64,000 nt of DNA, taken from NCBI RefSeq assembly GCF_002043005.1, contig NZ_CP020330.1, positions 828,501-892,500 on the forward strand, read 5' to 3'. The stretch's first letter is position 1; each line of letters begins with the position of its first letter. A model generated the notes under the pieces. It was not told the DNA's origin, did not search any database, and saw only the letters and a program-made list of their open reading frames with translations. This document shows, piece by piece, positions 16,493-24,594 of this stretch. The stretch comes from Martelella mediterranea DSM 17316. Its GTDB lineage: Bacteria; Pseudomonadota; Alphaproteobacteria; Rhizobiales; Rhizobiaceae. A program made the translations under genes and the position numbers.

Positions 16493-17707
16493 CTAACGTC
16501 TTTCCGCCAACCATTCCTGCGCACTGCCGATCTCCATCGGCTTGGCGAAAAGGTAACCCTGACCCAGATCGACCTTCAGGCGGAGCAGGGTCGCGTATTC
16601 CTCCTCGGTTTCCACGCCTTCGGCGATGGTAAGCGCGCCGGTCTGGCGGGCGAAATCGACCATACCCAGCACAAGCGCCTGTTTGGCGAGGTTGGAATTG
16701 ATGTCGCGCACCAGTTCGATATCGAGCTTGAGGATATCGGGGCGCATGCGCAAAAGCGCGATCAGGCCGGAAAACCCGGCCCCGACATCGTCGGCGGCGG
16801 TGCGTATGCCACGCCGGCGCAATGTTTGGAGCGCGGTTGCGAGCTCGTCGAAGTCCTCCGCCACGTCGTGCTCGGTGATTTCCACCACAAGGCGCTCCGC
16901 CGGTATATGGCCGATCGCTTCAAGCAGAGCGTCGCTGGTAATGGTCTGCGGTGAGGCATTGAAGCCGATCGCCATCTCTTCCGGGAGCTGGCCGGGCAAT
17001 GTCAGCGCTTTCTCAATGGCTGCGATTTCGAGTTCGATCTGCCGGCCCACCTGCCGGGCCTCCTCGAACCAGATATTGGGCGGACGGCCATCGGCAAACC
17101 GTGACAGCGCCTCGAACTTGATCGGACGCAGGGTTTCGAGATCCACAACCGGCTGCAGCGCGATCCTGAAGCCGTCCGCGACAAGCGCGCTGTCCAGGCG
17201 GGCATTGATGTCGGCGATCTCGGCGCGGCGGCGCAGGCCGTCATTGATCTGGTTGCCGGCAAGCCCGGCAAAGGTCTCCATGACCGCAAGATCGCGCTCG
17301 CCAAGGCTTGGATGCGGCGTGCTGCGCAGGCAGCAGAGCATGCCGTAGACCTGGCCATTGTCGCGGTAGACCGGCAGGCTCAGATGCGCGCCGATCGGCA
17401 CGTTGCGCGTTATCGGCATGGCCACGGCGAGTGGATGCTGGCTGGTATCGGTCATCAGGTTCGGCAACACGCCGTCGAGAATGTGCTGGCAATAGACCTC
17501 GGAAAGCGGGATCACCGATCCCGGGCTGATAACCGCCTCGAAACCCGGCGCACTGACCGCGCGGAAAACCGACTGGCCATCGACGATCTCGGAAAGATAG
17601 GCGACCTCCATGTCGAAATGCTTGCGTACCGTCTCAAGGATAATATCGACGGCGTCCCTGGGCTGGTCTATCGGGTCCAGGGTAAGGTTCAGGGGTAGGC
17701 GACCCAT
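16493..17707 (-). CDS. GAF-EAL cyclic di-GMP phosphodiesterase
   Basis: A 404-residue cytoplasmic protein. A GAF-type sensor domain (about residues 20-160, including LSLPVYRDNGQVYGMLCCL) is followed by an EAL domain (about 165-400). EAL catalytic residues look intact: FEALSRF, GFNASP, VVEITEHD, DDVGAGFSG, LKLDIELV, IAEGVETEEE and GQGYLF. No GGDEF domain is present. It should hydrolyse c-di-GMP to pGpG, with the GAF domain sensing a small ligand. It is a single gene between the small-protein unit and the Gfo/Idh gene, with no chemotaxis or flagellar context to name the process controlled. Confidence 0.85.
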   Translation of the reverse strand: MGRLPLNLTLDPIDQPRDAVDIILETVRKHFDMEVAYLSEIVDGQSVFRAVSAPGFEAVISPGSVIPLSEVYCQHILDGVLPNLMTDTSQHPLAVAMPITRNVPIGAHLSLPVYRDNGQVYGMLCCLRSTPHPSLGERDLAVMETFAGLAGNQINDGLRRRAEIADINARLDSALVADGFRIALQPVVDLETLRPIKFEALSRFADGRPPNIWFEEARQVGRQIELEIAAIEKALTLPGQLPEEMAIGFNASPQTITSDALLEAIGHIPAERLVVEITEHDVAEDFDELATALQTLRRRGIRTAADDVGAGFSGLIALLRMRPDILKLDIELVRDINSNLAKQALVLGMVDFARQTGALTIAEGVETEEEYATLLRLKVDLGQGYLFAKPMEIGSAQEWLAERR

Positions 17708-17830
17708 CGTTTTGCGTCCGCTGTTTCGTGCTCATCAACATGCTACAGCGGTTCTTGTGTTGCCGTCCAGTTTGAAGGTGCGTCTTGCGCGGCAAGGCGT
17801 CCGCTTTGGCCTTGAATTTCTTGCCTTTTG

Positions 17831-18946
17831 TCAAGTCTGGACCCTGAAATGGTCGCCTTCGAGCTTCACCGCATGGCCGCTCATGGCCGATTGCTGCGCG
17901 GCATGGCCCATGGCGACGGCCCACCAGCCATCCTCAAGGCTCACCTCCACCGGGCGCGCGCCGGATATCGCGGCGACGAAGCTTTGATGCTGGTAGAAGG
18001 TCGAGCCATTGTGGTCGCCGGCCATTAAGAGCGTCGGATCGACCGGGATCACGGCCTCGCGCGGCCCCTTGGGGTTGCGCGGAGAATAGACCATGCGGGG
18101 ATCGGGCGGCGCGCCGAGTTCGACCGGCCAGAAGCGGGTCGGGCCGGGCACGTGGCATTCGATCTTGCCGGCCGGTCCGATCGCGGAAATCTCCTCCTGA
18201 AAGCGCGAGCCCTCCGCGAACATGCAGAGCTCAAGCGCCGCGCGGGTTCCCGAGGCGAAATCGACGATGACATAGGCGTGGTCCCAGACATCCGGCCGCT
18301 CATGGCCGTCGATGATCTCGTCGCGGTGGTTGAAAGCCTGGCCGCCGCTTGCCATGATCCGCACGGGGTCGCTTTTCATCACCAGCCGCATCAGATCGAA
18401 GAAATGGCAGCATTTTTCCACCAGCGTCCCGCCGGAATAGCGGTTGAAGCGGTTCCAGTTGCCGACCTTGGTCAGAAACGGAAAGCGGTGTTCGCGGATC
18501 GTCAGCATTCGCACGCCGCCGGTTGCGCTTTCGGCCTCCTGAAGAAGCCGCGCGATCGGCGGCATGTAGCGGTATTCCATCGCCACCCAGACAGGGGCGG
18601 GGTAGTTCGCCTTGAAGGCGCTTACCCGCGCGGTATCGCCAGGATCTGTGAAGAGCGGCTTTTCCACCATCAGCGGCAGCGGCCGCGTGCGGGCGATCTC
18701 CTCCATCTGCGATAGATGGAGGTGGTTGGGGCTGGCGATCAGCAGGCAGGTGATCGCCTCCACCGCGAGCAGATCGGCGAGGCTGTCGCAGAGCTTCGCT
18801 TCAGGTGCAAGCGCTGCCGCCTTTTCGCGCATATCCGGATCGGGTTCGAAGATCGCGCCGATTTCCGCATCAGGCAGAAGCGCGATATTGCGCAGATGCT
18901 CCTGTCCCATCATACCGCAGCCGATAATGCCGTAGATTGCCTTCAC
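17831..18946 (-). CDS. Gfo/Idh/MocA-family oxidoreductase
   Basis: A 371-residue NAD(P)-dependent sugar or polyol oxidoreductase. The N-terminal Rossmann fold starts IYGIIGCGMMGQEHLRNI (residues about 4-21), and the family motif with the catalytic lysine is MVEKPLF (about 101-107). The substrate domain has EKCCHFFDLMRLVM, placing the active-site His as in inositol dehydrogenase-like enzymes. It follows the GntR regulator on the minus strand by 11 bp and belongs to the divergent cluster with the LLM monooxygenase. The substrate is unknown; a sugar or sugar-derived aldehyde made in this cluster is a reasonable guess. Confidence 0.8.
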   Translation of the reverse strand: MKAIYGIIGCGMMGQEHLRNIALLPDAEIGAIFEPDPDMREKAAALAPEAKLCDSLADLLAVEAITCLLIASPNHLHLSQMEEIARTRPLPLMVEKPLFTDPGDTARVSAFKANYPAPVWVAMEYRYMPPIARLLQEAESATGGVRMLTIREHRFPFLTKVGNWNRFNRYSGGTLVEKCCHFFDLMRLVMKSDPVRIMASGGQAFNHRDEIIDGHERPDVWDHAYVIVDFASGTRAALELCMFAEGSRFQEEISAIGPAGKIECHVPGPTRFWPVELGAPPDPRMVYSPRNPKGPREAVIPVDPTLLMAGDHNGSTFYQHQSFVAAISGARPVEVSLEDGWWAVAMGHAAQQSAMSGHAVKLEGDHFRVQT

Positions 18947-18957
18947 CTCAGCCTCTC

Positions 18958-19665
18958 CTATTTGAGCCGCGCGACGTAACGCACCACCGCCGGGTCAAAC
19001 CATGTGTATGAAAATTCTGCACTTTCGCCGTCCCGGTCGAAGGAGATGCGCTGCACCTCGGGCACGGGTGCGCCGGACGCAAGCCCGAAATCATCCGGCG
19101 TCCAGTCCGGCACGCGGCCAAGCCCGATCCGGTCCTCGGCCCGCGTGATCCAGAGCCCCAGCCGGGTGCGGTAATGGAGATAGAGGCTTTCCGAAAGATC
19201 GGTCATGGTGAGCGTCTCGGCATAGGCCGCATCGAGCCAGATTTCCTCCAGTGCCGCGAACCGCTTGCCGACGAAGCGGCGGCGGCGGATCCGGTGGGCC
19301 TTTGCGGACGTCCCGAAATCCGGCAGGACGTCCGGCTTCGCCATAAGATCCACCGAAATCGTCCTCGCCGTCGGTAGGCTGCCGCCTTCGATCAGTTCCA
19401 GCCGGAACATGGTGTAGACGCTCGCCGGATCGGCGATCGCGCGCACGTAATTGCCCGAGCCGTGCCGGCGTTCCAGCAGCCCGCGCGTCTCCAGTTCGGT
19501 GAGCGCCTTGCGCAGCGTCCCGACCGCGACGTTCAGTTCGGCGGCCAGCTTGCGTTCGGGCGCGAGCTTCTCGCCGTCGACCAGCCGTCCGGCCGCCAGA
19601 TCGCGCACGATCAGTTCGACGATCTGAAGATAGACCGGCAGGCTGCCGTCATTGCGGGTTTCCAT
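18958..19665 (-). CDS. GntR-family (HutC/UTRA) transcriptional regulator
   Basis: A 235-residue regulator. The winged helix lies at about residues 10-75 (LAPERKLAAELNVAVGTLRK, GLLERRHGSGNYV), followed by a UTRA-type effector domain. ATG at 19665 is chosen because GAGGTG precedes it; a GTG at 19671 is also in frame. It is divergent from the LLM monooxygenase with a 74-bp gap and upstream of the Gfo/Idh gene, so it most likely controls both sides. UTRA domains bind small effectors such as sugars or amino acid derivatives. Confidence 0.85.
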   Translation of the reverse strand: METRNDGSLPVYLQIVELIVRDLAAGRLVDGEKLAPERKLAAELNVAVGTLRKALTELETRGLLERRHGSGNYVRAIADPASVYTMFRLELIEGGSLPTARTISVDLMAKPDVLPDFGTSAKAHRIRRRRFVGKRFAALEEIWLDAAYAETLTMTDLSESLYLHYRTRLGLWITRAEDRIGLGRVPDWTPDDFGLASGAPVPEVQRISFDRDGESAEFSYTWFDPAVVRYVARLK

Positions 19666-19739
19666 CGTCACCTCAAAATTGATACACTATTGATTTACTC
19701 AAAATTTGATGATACGCAAGCAAAAAATGGGAGAAACGC
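19666..19739. promoter_or_regulatory. Divergent promoter/operator region of the monooxygenase cluster
   Basis: The 74-bp gap between the GntR gene and the monooxygenase gene is AT-rich and contains two related stretches: AAAATTGATACAC and, about 28 bp on, AAAATTTGATGATACGC. Both carry TTGAT and GATAC elements that could be GntR half-sites. The plus-strand gene has GGGAG before its ATG. No clear -35/-10 pair could be assigned. Confidence 0.4.
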
Positions 19740-20897
19740 ATGACCGTCGTGCCCGTCACATCCGCCGAACTGAACGCTGCCGAAGTCTCGTGGTTTTCCG
19801 CGCTGTGTTCGGATGACTACGCCTATCTCGGCGTGCCGGACGGCAGTCTGCGTTCGTCCTTCGAACATTGTTCGGCAATCGTGCAGAAGGCGGAGAGCCA
19901 TGGCTTCCGCAACATCCTGTGCCCGTCCTCCTATCAGGTGGGGCAGGACACGCTGAGTTTCGTGGCCGGTTGCGCGCCCATTACGGAAAAACTCAATTTC
20001 CTGGCGGCGATCCGCTGCGGCGAGATGCAGCCGATCATGTTGGCGCGCACGGTCGCCACACTCGACCACATGCTGAAGGGCCGGCTGACGCTGAACGTGA
20101 TCTCCTCCAATTTTCCGGGCGAGGAGGCCGACAGCGCCTATCGCTATCGCCGCAGCCATGAGGTGGTGGAGATACTGCGCCAGGCCTGGACCCGCGACGA
20201 AATCAATTACGACGGCGAAATCTACAAGTTCAAGAATGTGACGACTGAGCCCGCGCGGCCCTATCAGCAAAATGGCGGGCCGCTGCTTTATTTCGGCGGT
20301 TATTCGCCGGACGCGCTGGAGCTTTGCGGCGCGCAGTGCGATGTCTATCTGATGTGGCCGGAGACGAAGGACCAGCTCGCCGAGCGGATGAAGGCTGTCC
20401 ACGCCCGCGCCGCCGCCCATGGCCGCACGCTCGATTACGGCCTGCGCGTCCATGTGATCGTGCGCGATACCGAGAAGGAAGCGCGCGAATACGCCGATCA
20501 TCTGGTCTCGAAGCTTGACGATGAATATGGAAGGCTGATCCGCGACCGCGCCCATGATGCCGCCTCGCTCGGCGTTTCGCATCAGGCGCGCGCCCGCGAA
20601 CTGGCCGACCAGTTCGGCTATATCGAGCCCAATCTGTGGACGGGGATCGGCCGTGCCCGCTCGGGCTGCGGCGCGGCGCTGGTCGGCTCCACCGATCAGG
20701 TGCTGTCGAAGCTTGCCGAGTATCGCGACATGGGCATTCGCGCCTTCATCCTCTCCGGCTATCCGCATCTCGATGAGGCCGATCATTTCGGAACAAAGGT
20801 CCTGCCGGCGCTTGAGACCTGTTCGCTGCCGCATGTATATGGCCGCGTACCAGAAACCACACCGGCAACGCCGCTCGGCGTTGGAGAGAGGCATTGA
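19740..20897 (+). CDS. LLM-class flavin-dependent monooxygenase, SsuD/SmoC-like (sulfonate monooxygenase type)
   Basis: A 385-residue protein that follows the alkanesulfonate monooxygenase pattern: AIRCGEMQPIMLARTVATLD, GGRLTLNV-like FMN region, YFGGYSPDALELC, then GLRVHVIVRDTEKEA with the SsuD-type Arg and His, SPNLW-like EPNLWTGIGRARSG with the Arg, and LSGYPHLDEA with the conserved Tyr. The SsuD Cys54 region is replaced by PSSYQVGQD. Such enzymes use FMNH2 and O2 to cleave C-S bonds, releasing sulfite and an aldehyde. It is followed by an aldo-keto reductase and a flavin reductase, the same trio as the sulfoquinovose SmoCBA system. Confidence 0.78.
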   Translation: MTVVPVTSAELNAAEVSWFSALCSDDYAYLGVPDGSLRSSFEHCSAIVQKAESHGFRNILCPSSYQVGQDTLSFVAGCAPITEKLNFLAAIRCGEMQPIMLARTVATLDHMLKGRLTLNVISSNFPGEEADSAYRYRRSHEVVEILRQAWTRDEINYDGEIYKFKNVTTEPARPYQQNGGPLLYFGGYSPDALELCGAQCDVYLMWPETKDQLAERMKAVHARAAAHGRTLDYGLRVHVIVRDTEKEAREYADHLVSKLDDEYGRLIRDRAHDAASLGVSHQARARELADQFGYIEPNLWTGIGRARSGCGAALVGSTDQVLSKLAEYRDMGIRAFILSGYPHLDEADHFGTKVLPALETCSLPHVYGRVPETTPATPLGVGERH

Positions 20898-21787
20898 TGC
20901 AACGGGTCGATATCGCGAAGGATTTGAGTTTCAGCCGCCTGGTCTACGGCCTGTGGCGGATCGCCGAGGGCGACGCATCGCCGAAGACCGTTCAGGCCAA
21001 GATCGAAGCCTGCCTCGCGCAGGGCATCACCACCATGGACAATGCCGATATCTATGGCGGCTACACGGCTGAAGCCGTGCTCGGCGGCGCGCTGAAGGCG
21101 TCACCCGGCCTGCGCGACCGGATCGAGATCGTCACCAAATGCGGCATCGTCGTGCCGATGGGCCGGCATTCGGCCAAGCGGGTGAAGCATTACGACACGT
21201 CGGCGCAGCATATCCGCGCCTCGGTCGAGGCCTCGCTTCGGGACATGGGGACGGATCATGTCGACCTGCTCCTGATCCACAGGCCCGATCCGATGATCGA
21301 TCCGGAGGAGACCGGCCGGGTGCTGGACGATCTGGTGGCCGAGGGCAAGATTGTTGCGGCGGGCGTCTCCAATTTCCGCCCGCATGATTTCACCCTGCTG
21401 CAATCCAATATGGAAACTTGGCTCGCCACCAACCAGATCGAGCTCGGCCTGCTTGCGACCGACCCCTTCACCAATGGCGATCTGGCCTTCCTGCAGGAGC
21501 GCAAGCTGCCGGTGATGGCATGGTCTCCGCTTGGCGGCGGCCGGCTGTTTTCAGAAGCCGGCAAGCCGCTGCTTTCCGCGCTGGAGGTGATCGGCCAGCG
21601 CTTCGGCGTCGATGGTTCTGCCGTCGCCATCGCATGGCTGCTGGCGCATCCGGCCAATATCCTGCCGGTGCTCGGCACCAACAATCTCGACCGGATTGCC
21701 GCGATTGCCGATGCGGAAAAGGTCGAGCTCGACCGGCAGGACTGGTTTGCCCTGTTCGAGACCGCGCGCGGATACGAGGTTCCTTAG
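20897..21787 (+). CDS. Aldo-keto reductase (YdhF-like)
   Basis: A 296-residue (beta/alpha)8 reductase. Asp-Tyr of the catalytic tetrad are in TMDNADIYGGY (about residues 45-55), Lys in IVTKCGI (about 80-86) and His in LLIHRPDP (about 119-126). WSPLGGGRLF and ILPVLGTNNLDRI are the C-terminal nucleotide-binding blocks. The sequence pattern is close to E. coli YdhF. It would reduce an aldehyde with NADPH. ATG at 20897 overlaps the stop of the monooxygenase gene (TGATG), indicating coupling; in the Smo pathway the analogous enzyme reduces 6-oxo-glucose to glucose. Confidence 0.85.
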   Translation: MQRVDIAKDLSFSRLVYGLWRIAEGDASPKTVQAKIEACLAQGITTMDNADIYGGYTAEAVLGGALKASPGLRDRIEIVTKCGIVVPMGRHSAKRVKHYDTSAQHIRASVEASLRDMGTDHVDLLLIHRPDPMIDPEETGRVLDDLVAEGKIVAAGVSNFRPHDFTLLQSNMETWLATNQIELGLLATDPFTNGDLAFLQERKLPVMAWSPLGGGRLFSEAGKPLLSALEVIGQRFGVDGSAVAIAWLLAHPANILPVLGTNNLDRIAAIADAEKVELDRQDWFALFETARGYEVP

Positions 21788-21839
21788 CGCATTTCGCAGT
21801 CACGCCGGACGTTCGCGAAAATGCGACAAGACATGGAGA

Positions 21840-22364
21840 ATGACGTTGCACCGGATGGCGATCGCAAAAGACAATGTTTTCGTGCCCGACCCGGCCGATA
21901 GCCGCCGCTATCGCCACGCGCTCGGCGCGTTCTCCACCGGGGTCACCGTGGTCACGCTGCAGGGCGATGCCGGGCCGCAGGGCATGACGGTCAACAGCTT
22001 CGCCTCGGTCTCGCTCGATCCGCCGTTGGTGCTGTGGTCGCCGGCCAAGTCTTCGCGCCGTCACGACCTGTTCGCCGGCGCGCGCCATTTCGCCATCCAT
22101 GTGCTCGCGGCCGACCAGCACGATCTCTCCGCCCGCTTCACGCGTGGCGGAGTGGCGTTTGAAGGGCTCGACCATCACTTTAACGAAGAAGGCGTGCCGG
22201 TGCTCGCGGGAACGCTGGCGCGGTTCGAATGTGCCCGCGCCGAATGTCATGATGCCGGCGACCACACCATCGTCATCGGCCGGGTGCTGCGCGCCGCCCA
22301 CGGCGAAGGCGAACCGCTGATCTTCTCGCGCGGCACCTTCGGCCGGTTTGCCCATCACGGCTGA
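21840..22364 (+). CDS. Flavin reductase (HpaC/SmoA-like)
   Basis: A 174-residue flavin reductase-domain protein. The diagnostic early part is YRHALGAFSTGVTVVT (about residues 19-34), then GMTVNSFASVSLDPPLVL and the later FAIHVLAADQ. These enzymes reduce free FMN with NAD(P)H and hand FMNH2 to a partner monooxygenase, here most likely the LLM protein encoded two genes upstream. ATG at 21840 is taken; an ATG at 21855 is also in frame and would still keep the domain. It lies 52 bp after the aldo-keto reductase and ends the plus-strand unit. Confidence 0.85.
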   Translation: MTLHRMAIAKDNVFVPDPADSRRYRHALGAFSTGVTVVTLQGDAGPQGMTVNSFASVSLDPPLVLWSPAKSSRRHDLFAGARHFAIHVLAADQHDLSARFTRGGVAFEGLDHHFNEEGVPVLAGTLARFECARAECHDAGDHTIVIGRVLRAAHGEGEPLIFSRGTFGRFAHHG

Positions 22365-22384
22365 GACGCCGCCCGCCCGCCGGT

Positions 22385-23332
22385 TCAGTCTTCGAAAAGC
22401 CAGGGCGCGTCGGGCGTCCAGAAAATGATATCGACGCCAAGATAGTTCTCGGCGAAATCGACGAACTCCGCCCTGGTATAGGGCTTGCCGGTCTCATCGT
22501 TCCTGTATTTCAGCGTGGGCTCCTGAATGGCCATCGCGACCACCGGCAGGCGGTCGTGATAATCGTGGAAGAACGGATAGGCGTTCTTCATCTGCCCCTT
22601 TCGATATGGCGCGATGTCGGGACCGCCAAGGCCGATGCCTTCCGCTGCCGCCGTGTCGAACAGCCGCTCCATATAGCCGTGGTCGTTGTTCCATTCGCAC
22701 GGCCAGAAATTCACATACTGCACCACATTGCTCTCGGCGAAAACGGATCGGGCGTGGCGGAGATTGTCGAGTTCGGCATCGAAATAGGCATCGCAGGAAA
22801 AACCGGTCGTGTCGGCCTCCATATCGATATCGATCGCGGTTTCCGGGAGGTTGATGCCGGCAATGCGGCCGTCGAACTCCTCGGCGAGGGCCGTCAGCAA
22901 GGCCTGGAAGCGCGTCCGCAGCGCGTCGTTCCACTGGATCGCGGCCCAGCCCTGCTGAAAGGCCAGTTCCTCGCCATTGCCGTCCATCTGGGCCACGAGG
23001 CCGCCCTCATAGATCGGATCGGTCAGGATATAGTCGGGCAGGCGACGGGCTTCGTTGGAAAAGAATCGGTCCTGGATCTGGATGAAGAATTGCTTGCCCA
23101 GCGTTTTGGTGCGGGCGAGATCGGCCTCGATCTCGGAGAAGTCATACACGCCTTCGCCGGGCTCGAGTTGCCGCCAGCTGTAGATCTGCTGGAGCCCCTC
23201 GATATCGGGCCGCTGCAACAGGCGCGTCAGCGTCACCTCATCGGCATCGCCCGAATAGATGAAATTCGCGGGCTCGGCCGCGGCGGAGGAGGCTGCCAGG
23301 TATGCCGCCGCCAGTAGAAACCTGAATGTCAT
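22385..23332 (-). CDS. Secreted TIM-barrel glycoside-hydrolase-like protein
   Basis: A 315-residue protein with a signal peptide (MTFRFLLAAAYLAASSAAAEP, cleavage probably after SAAA). The mature part resembles the start of clan GH-A-type barrels: GLQQIYSWRQLEPGEGVYDF, then a long-distance pattern with TLGKQFFIQIQ and a candidate acid/base Glu in GINLPETAIDID. FWPCEWNN and AIQEPTLKY could supply the second acidic residue. There are two cysteines spaced for a possible disulfide. No carbohydrate-binding module is seen. I could not assign a family. It is convergent to the flavin reductase gene, 20 bp apart. Confidence 0.55.
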   Translation of the reverse strand: MTFRFLLAAAYLAASSAAAEPANFIYSGDADEVTLTRLLQRPDIEGLQQIYSWRQLEPGEGVYDFSEIEADLARTKTLGKQFFIQIQDRFFSNEARRLPDYILTDPIYEGGLVAQMDGNGEELAFQQGWAAIQWNDALRTRFQALLTALAEEFDGRIAGINLPETAIDIDMEADTTGFSCDAYFDAELDNLRHARSVFAESNVVQYVNFWPCEWNNDHGYMERLFDTAAAEGIGLGGPDIAPYRKGQMKNAYPFFHDYHDRLPVVAMAIQEPTLKYRNDETGKPYTRAEFVDFAENYLGVDIIFWTPDAPWLFED

Positions 23333-23504
23333 CGCTTGTCCTCGAATGCCGGATCTGCCCGACTGCTTTGATCACGAGGAGTATAGCGCCGAATGTGAAG
23401 TCCGGACGAAGGGGTGGGGCCGAGAGGAAAAAATGGTTACCGGCCTGTTAACCCCGTTCGGCAAGCGCCCGAAAGCGTTTGAAATTGCCACGCGGGCAAC
23501 CCGG

Positions 23505-24134
23505 TCAGCGCCCGGCCACCAGTCCCGGCAGGACGCGCGTCACCGTGCGTTCGATGACGTCGACCAGCACCATGGTCTGGTGGTCGACTTCGATGTTCAG
23601 AAGGTCGCCGGGTTGGTAGCGGGTAAACGTGGTCTGGCGCAGCGTTTCCGGGATCAGGTTGATGGTGAACAGACTGTCCTCGACCTCCGCCACCGTCAGG
23701 CTGCAGCCGTTGACGGCCAGATAGCCGCGCGCAAATATATATTTCGCCCATTCCTCCGGCACGCGGAAACGGATGAAGGCCCTTTCCTCCGCGGTGCTGA
23801 TTGCTTCCACGGTGGCCGTGGTCGCCACATGGCCGGCGATCACGTGGCCGCCGTTCTCGTCTGTCATCTTGGCCGAGCGTTCCAGATTGACGCCGTCTCC
23901 CGTGGCAAGCGCGCCGAGATTGGTGCGCTCCAGCGTCGCGTTCATGGCGTCGAAGGTGACATTGTGGCCGGAAATCCCGGTGACCGACAGGCACACGCCC
24001 TCGATATTCACGCTGGCGCCGAGCTTTAGCCCTTCCAGCAATTCATCGGTGAAGGCGACCGTGAAGGTCTTGCCGCCGGGATAGCGGGTGATGTCGGAAA
24101 GCGGCCGGACGGCCTGGACGATGCCGGTATACAT
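23505..24134 (-). CDS. ribE: Riboflavin synthase, alpha subunit
   Basis: A 209-residue protein made of two lumazine-binding repeats. It opens with the classic MYTGIV; repeat 1 contains NIEGVCLSVTGI and repeat 2 contains AVNGCSLTVAEV, with DHQTMVLVDVIERTVTRVL at the end. It converts two 6,7-dimethyl-8-ribityllumazine into riboflavin and a pyrimidine. AGGAG lies 12 bp upstream of the chosen ATG; the frame is open further upstream without family similarity. No other rib gene and no FMN riboswitch was seen nearby. Confidence 0.93.
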   Translation of the reverse strand: MYTGIVQAVRPLSDITRYPGGKTFTVAFTDELLEGLKLGASVNIEGVCLSVTGISGHNVTFDAMNATLERTNLGALATGDGVNLERSAKMTDENGGHVIAGHVATTATVEAISTAEERAFIRFRVPEEWAKYIFARGYLAVNGCSLTVAEVEDSLFTINLIPETLRQTTFTRYQPGDLLNIEVDHQTMVLVDVIERTVTRVLPGLVAGR

Positions 24135-24249
24135 GGAAGAACGCTCCTGCTGACGCATCGCGGGTCGGGCGACGCTTTCGGCAATATGAGAGGATGAAGC
24201 CGTCGGGACAAGGGGCGCGGCGGCGACAATGCGTCTACATCCCGGTCCT

Positions 24250-24594
24250 TTACGCCTTTGGCGGCAGGGAGAACGCGTTTTCGACGGCGACCGAAATCCA
24301 TTCCTCGAAATGGGCATCACTGACGTCGTCGGCATCAACGTAATAGAAGCCGGACATTTTTCGGCCGCCATGAACCATCGGCTCCGACCTGCCGAGCTTT
24401 TTGGCGGCATCGGCATTCTCCTTGCCGATGCGGAACAGGTAGCTGCCCTCGCCGGATTTCCGCCGGCTGACGGCGACCACCATATGGCCGTTCACCAGAA
24501 AGCAGAGCCCGCCGAACATCTTCTTCTCGCCGAGCCCCTCAAGGCCTTCGAGACGGTCGCGCACCCTGGCGCTCAGTTCCTCGTCAATGGCCAT
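24250..24594 (-). CDS. TfoX N-terminal-domain protein
   Basis: A 114-residue single-domain protein. The pattern KKMFGGLCFLVNGHMVVAV (about residues 24-42), RIGKENADAAKK, then GRKMSGFYYVDAD is typical of the TfoX N-terminal domain. Stand-alone versions are common in alphaproteobacteria and have no established function; the domain does not by itself imply competence. The start overlaps the stop region of the upstream short-chain dehydrogenase (24584) by about 11 bp, so they are probably co-transcribed. Confidence 0.8.
   Translation of the reverse strand: MAIDEELSARVRDRLEGLEGLGEKKMFGGLCFLVNGHMVVAVSRRKSGEGSYLFRIGKENADAAKKLGRSEPMVHGGRKMSGFYYVDADDVSDAHFEEWISVAVENAFSLPPKA

Noticed and set aside
23333..24250. 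FMN riboswitch upstream of riboflavin synthase
   Set aside because: No conserved RFN-element sequence blocks were seen; the gap upstream of the start is only about 115 bp.
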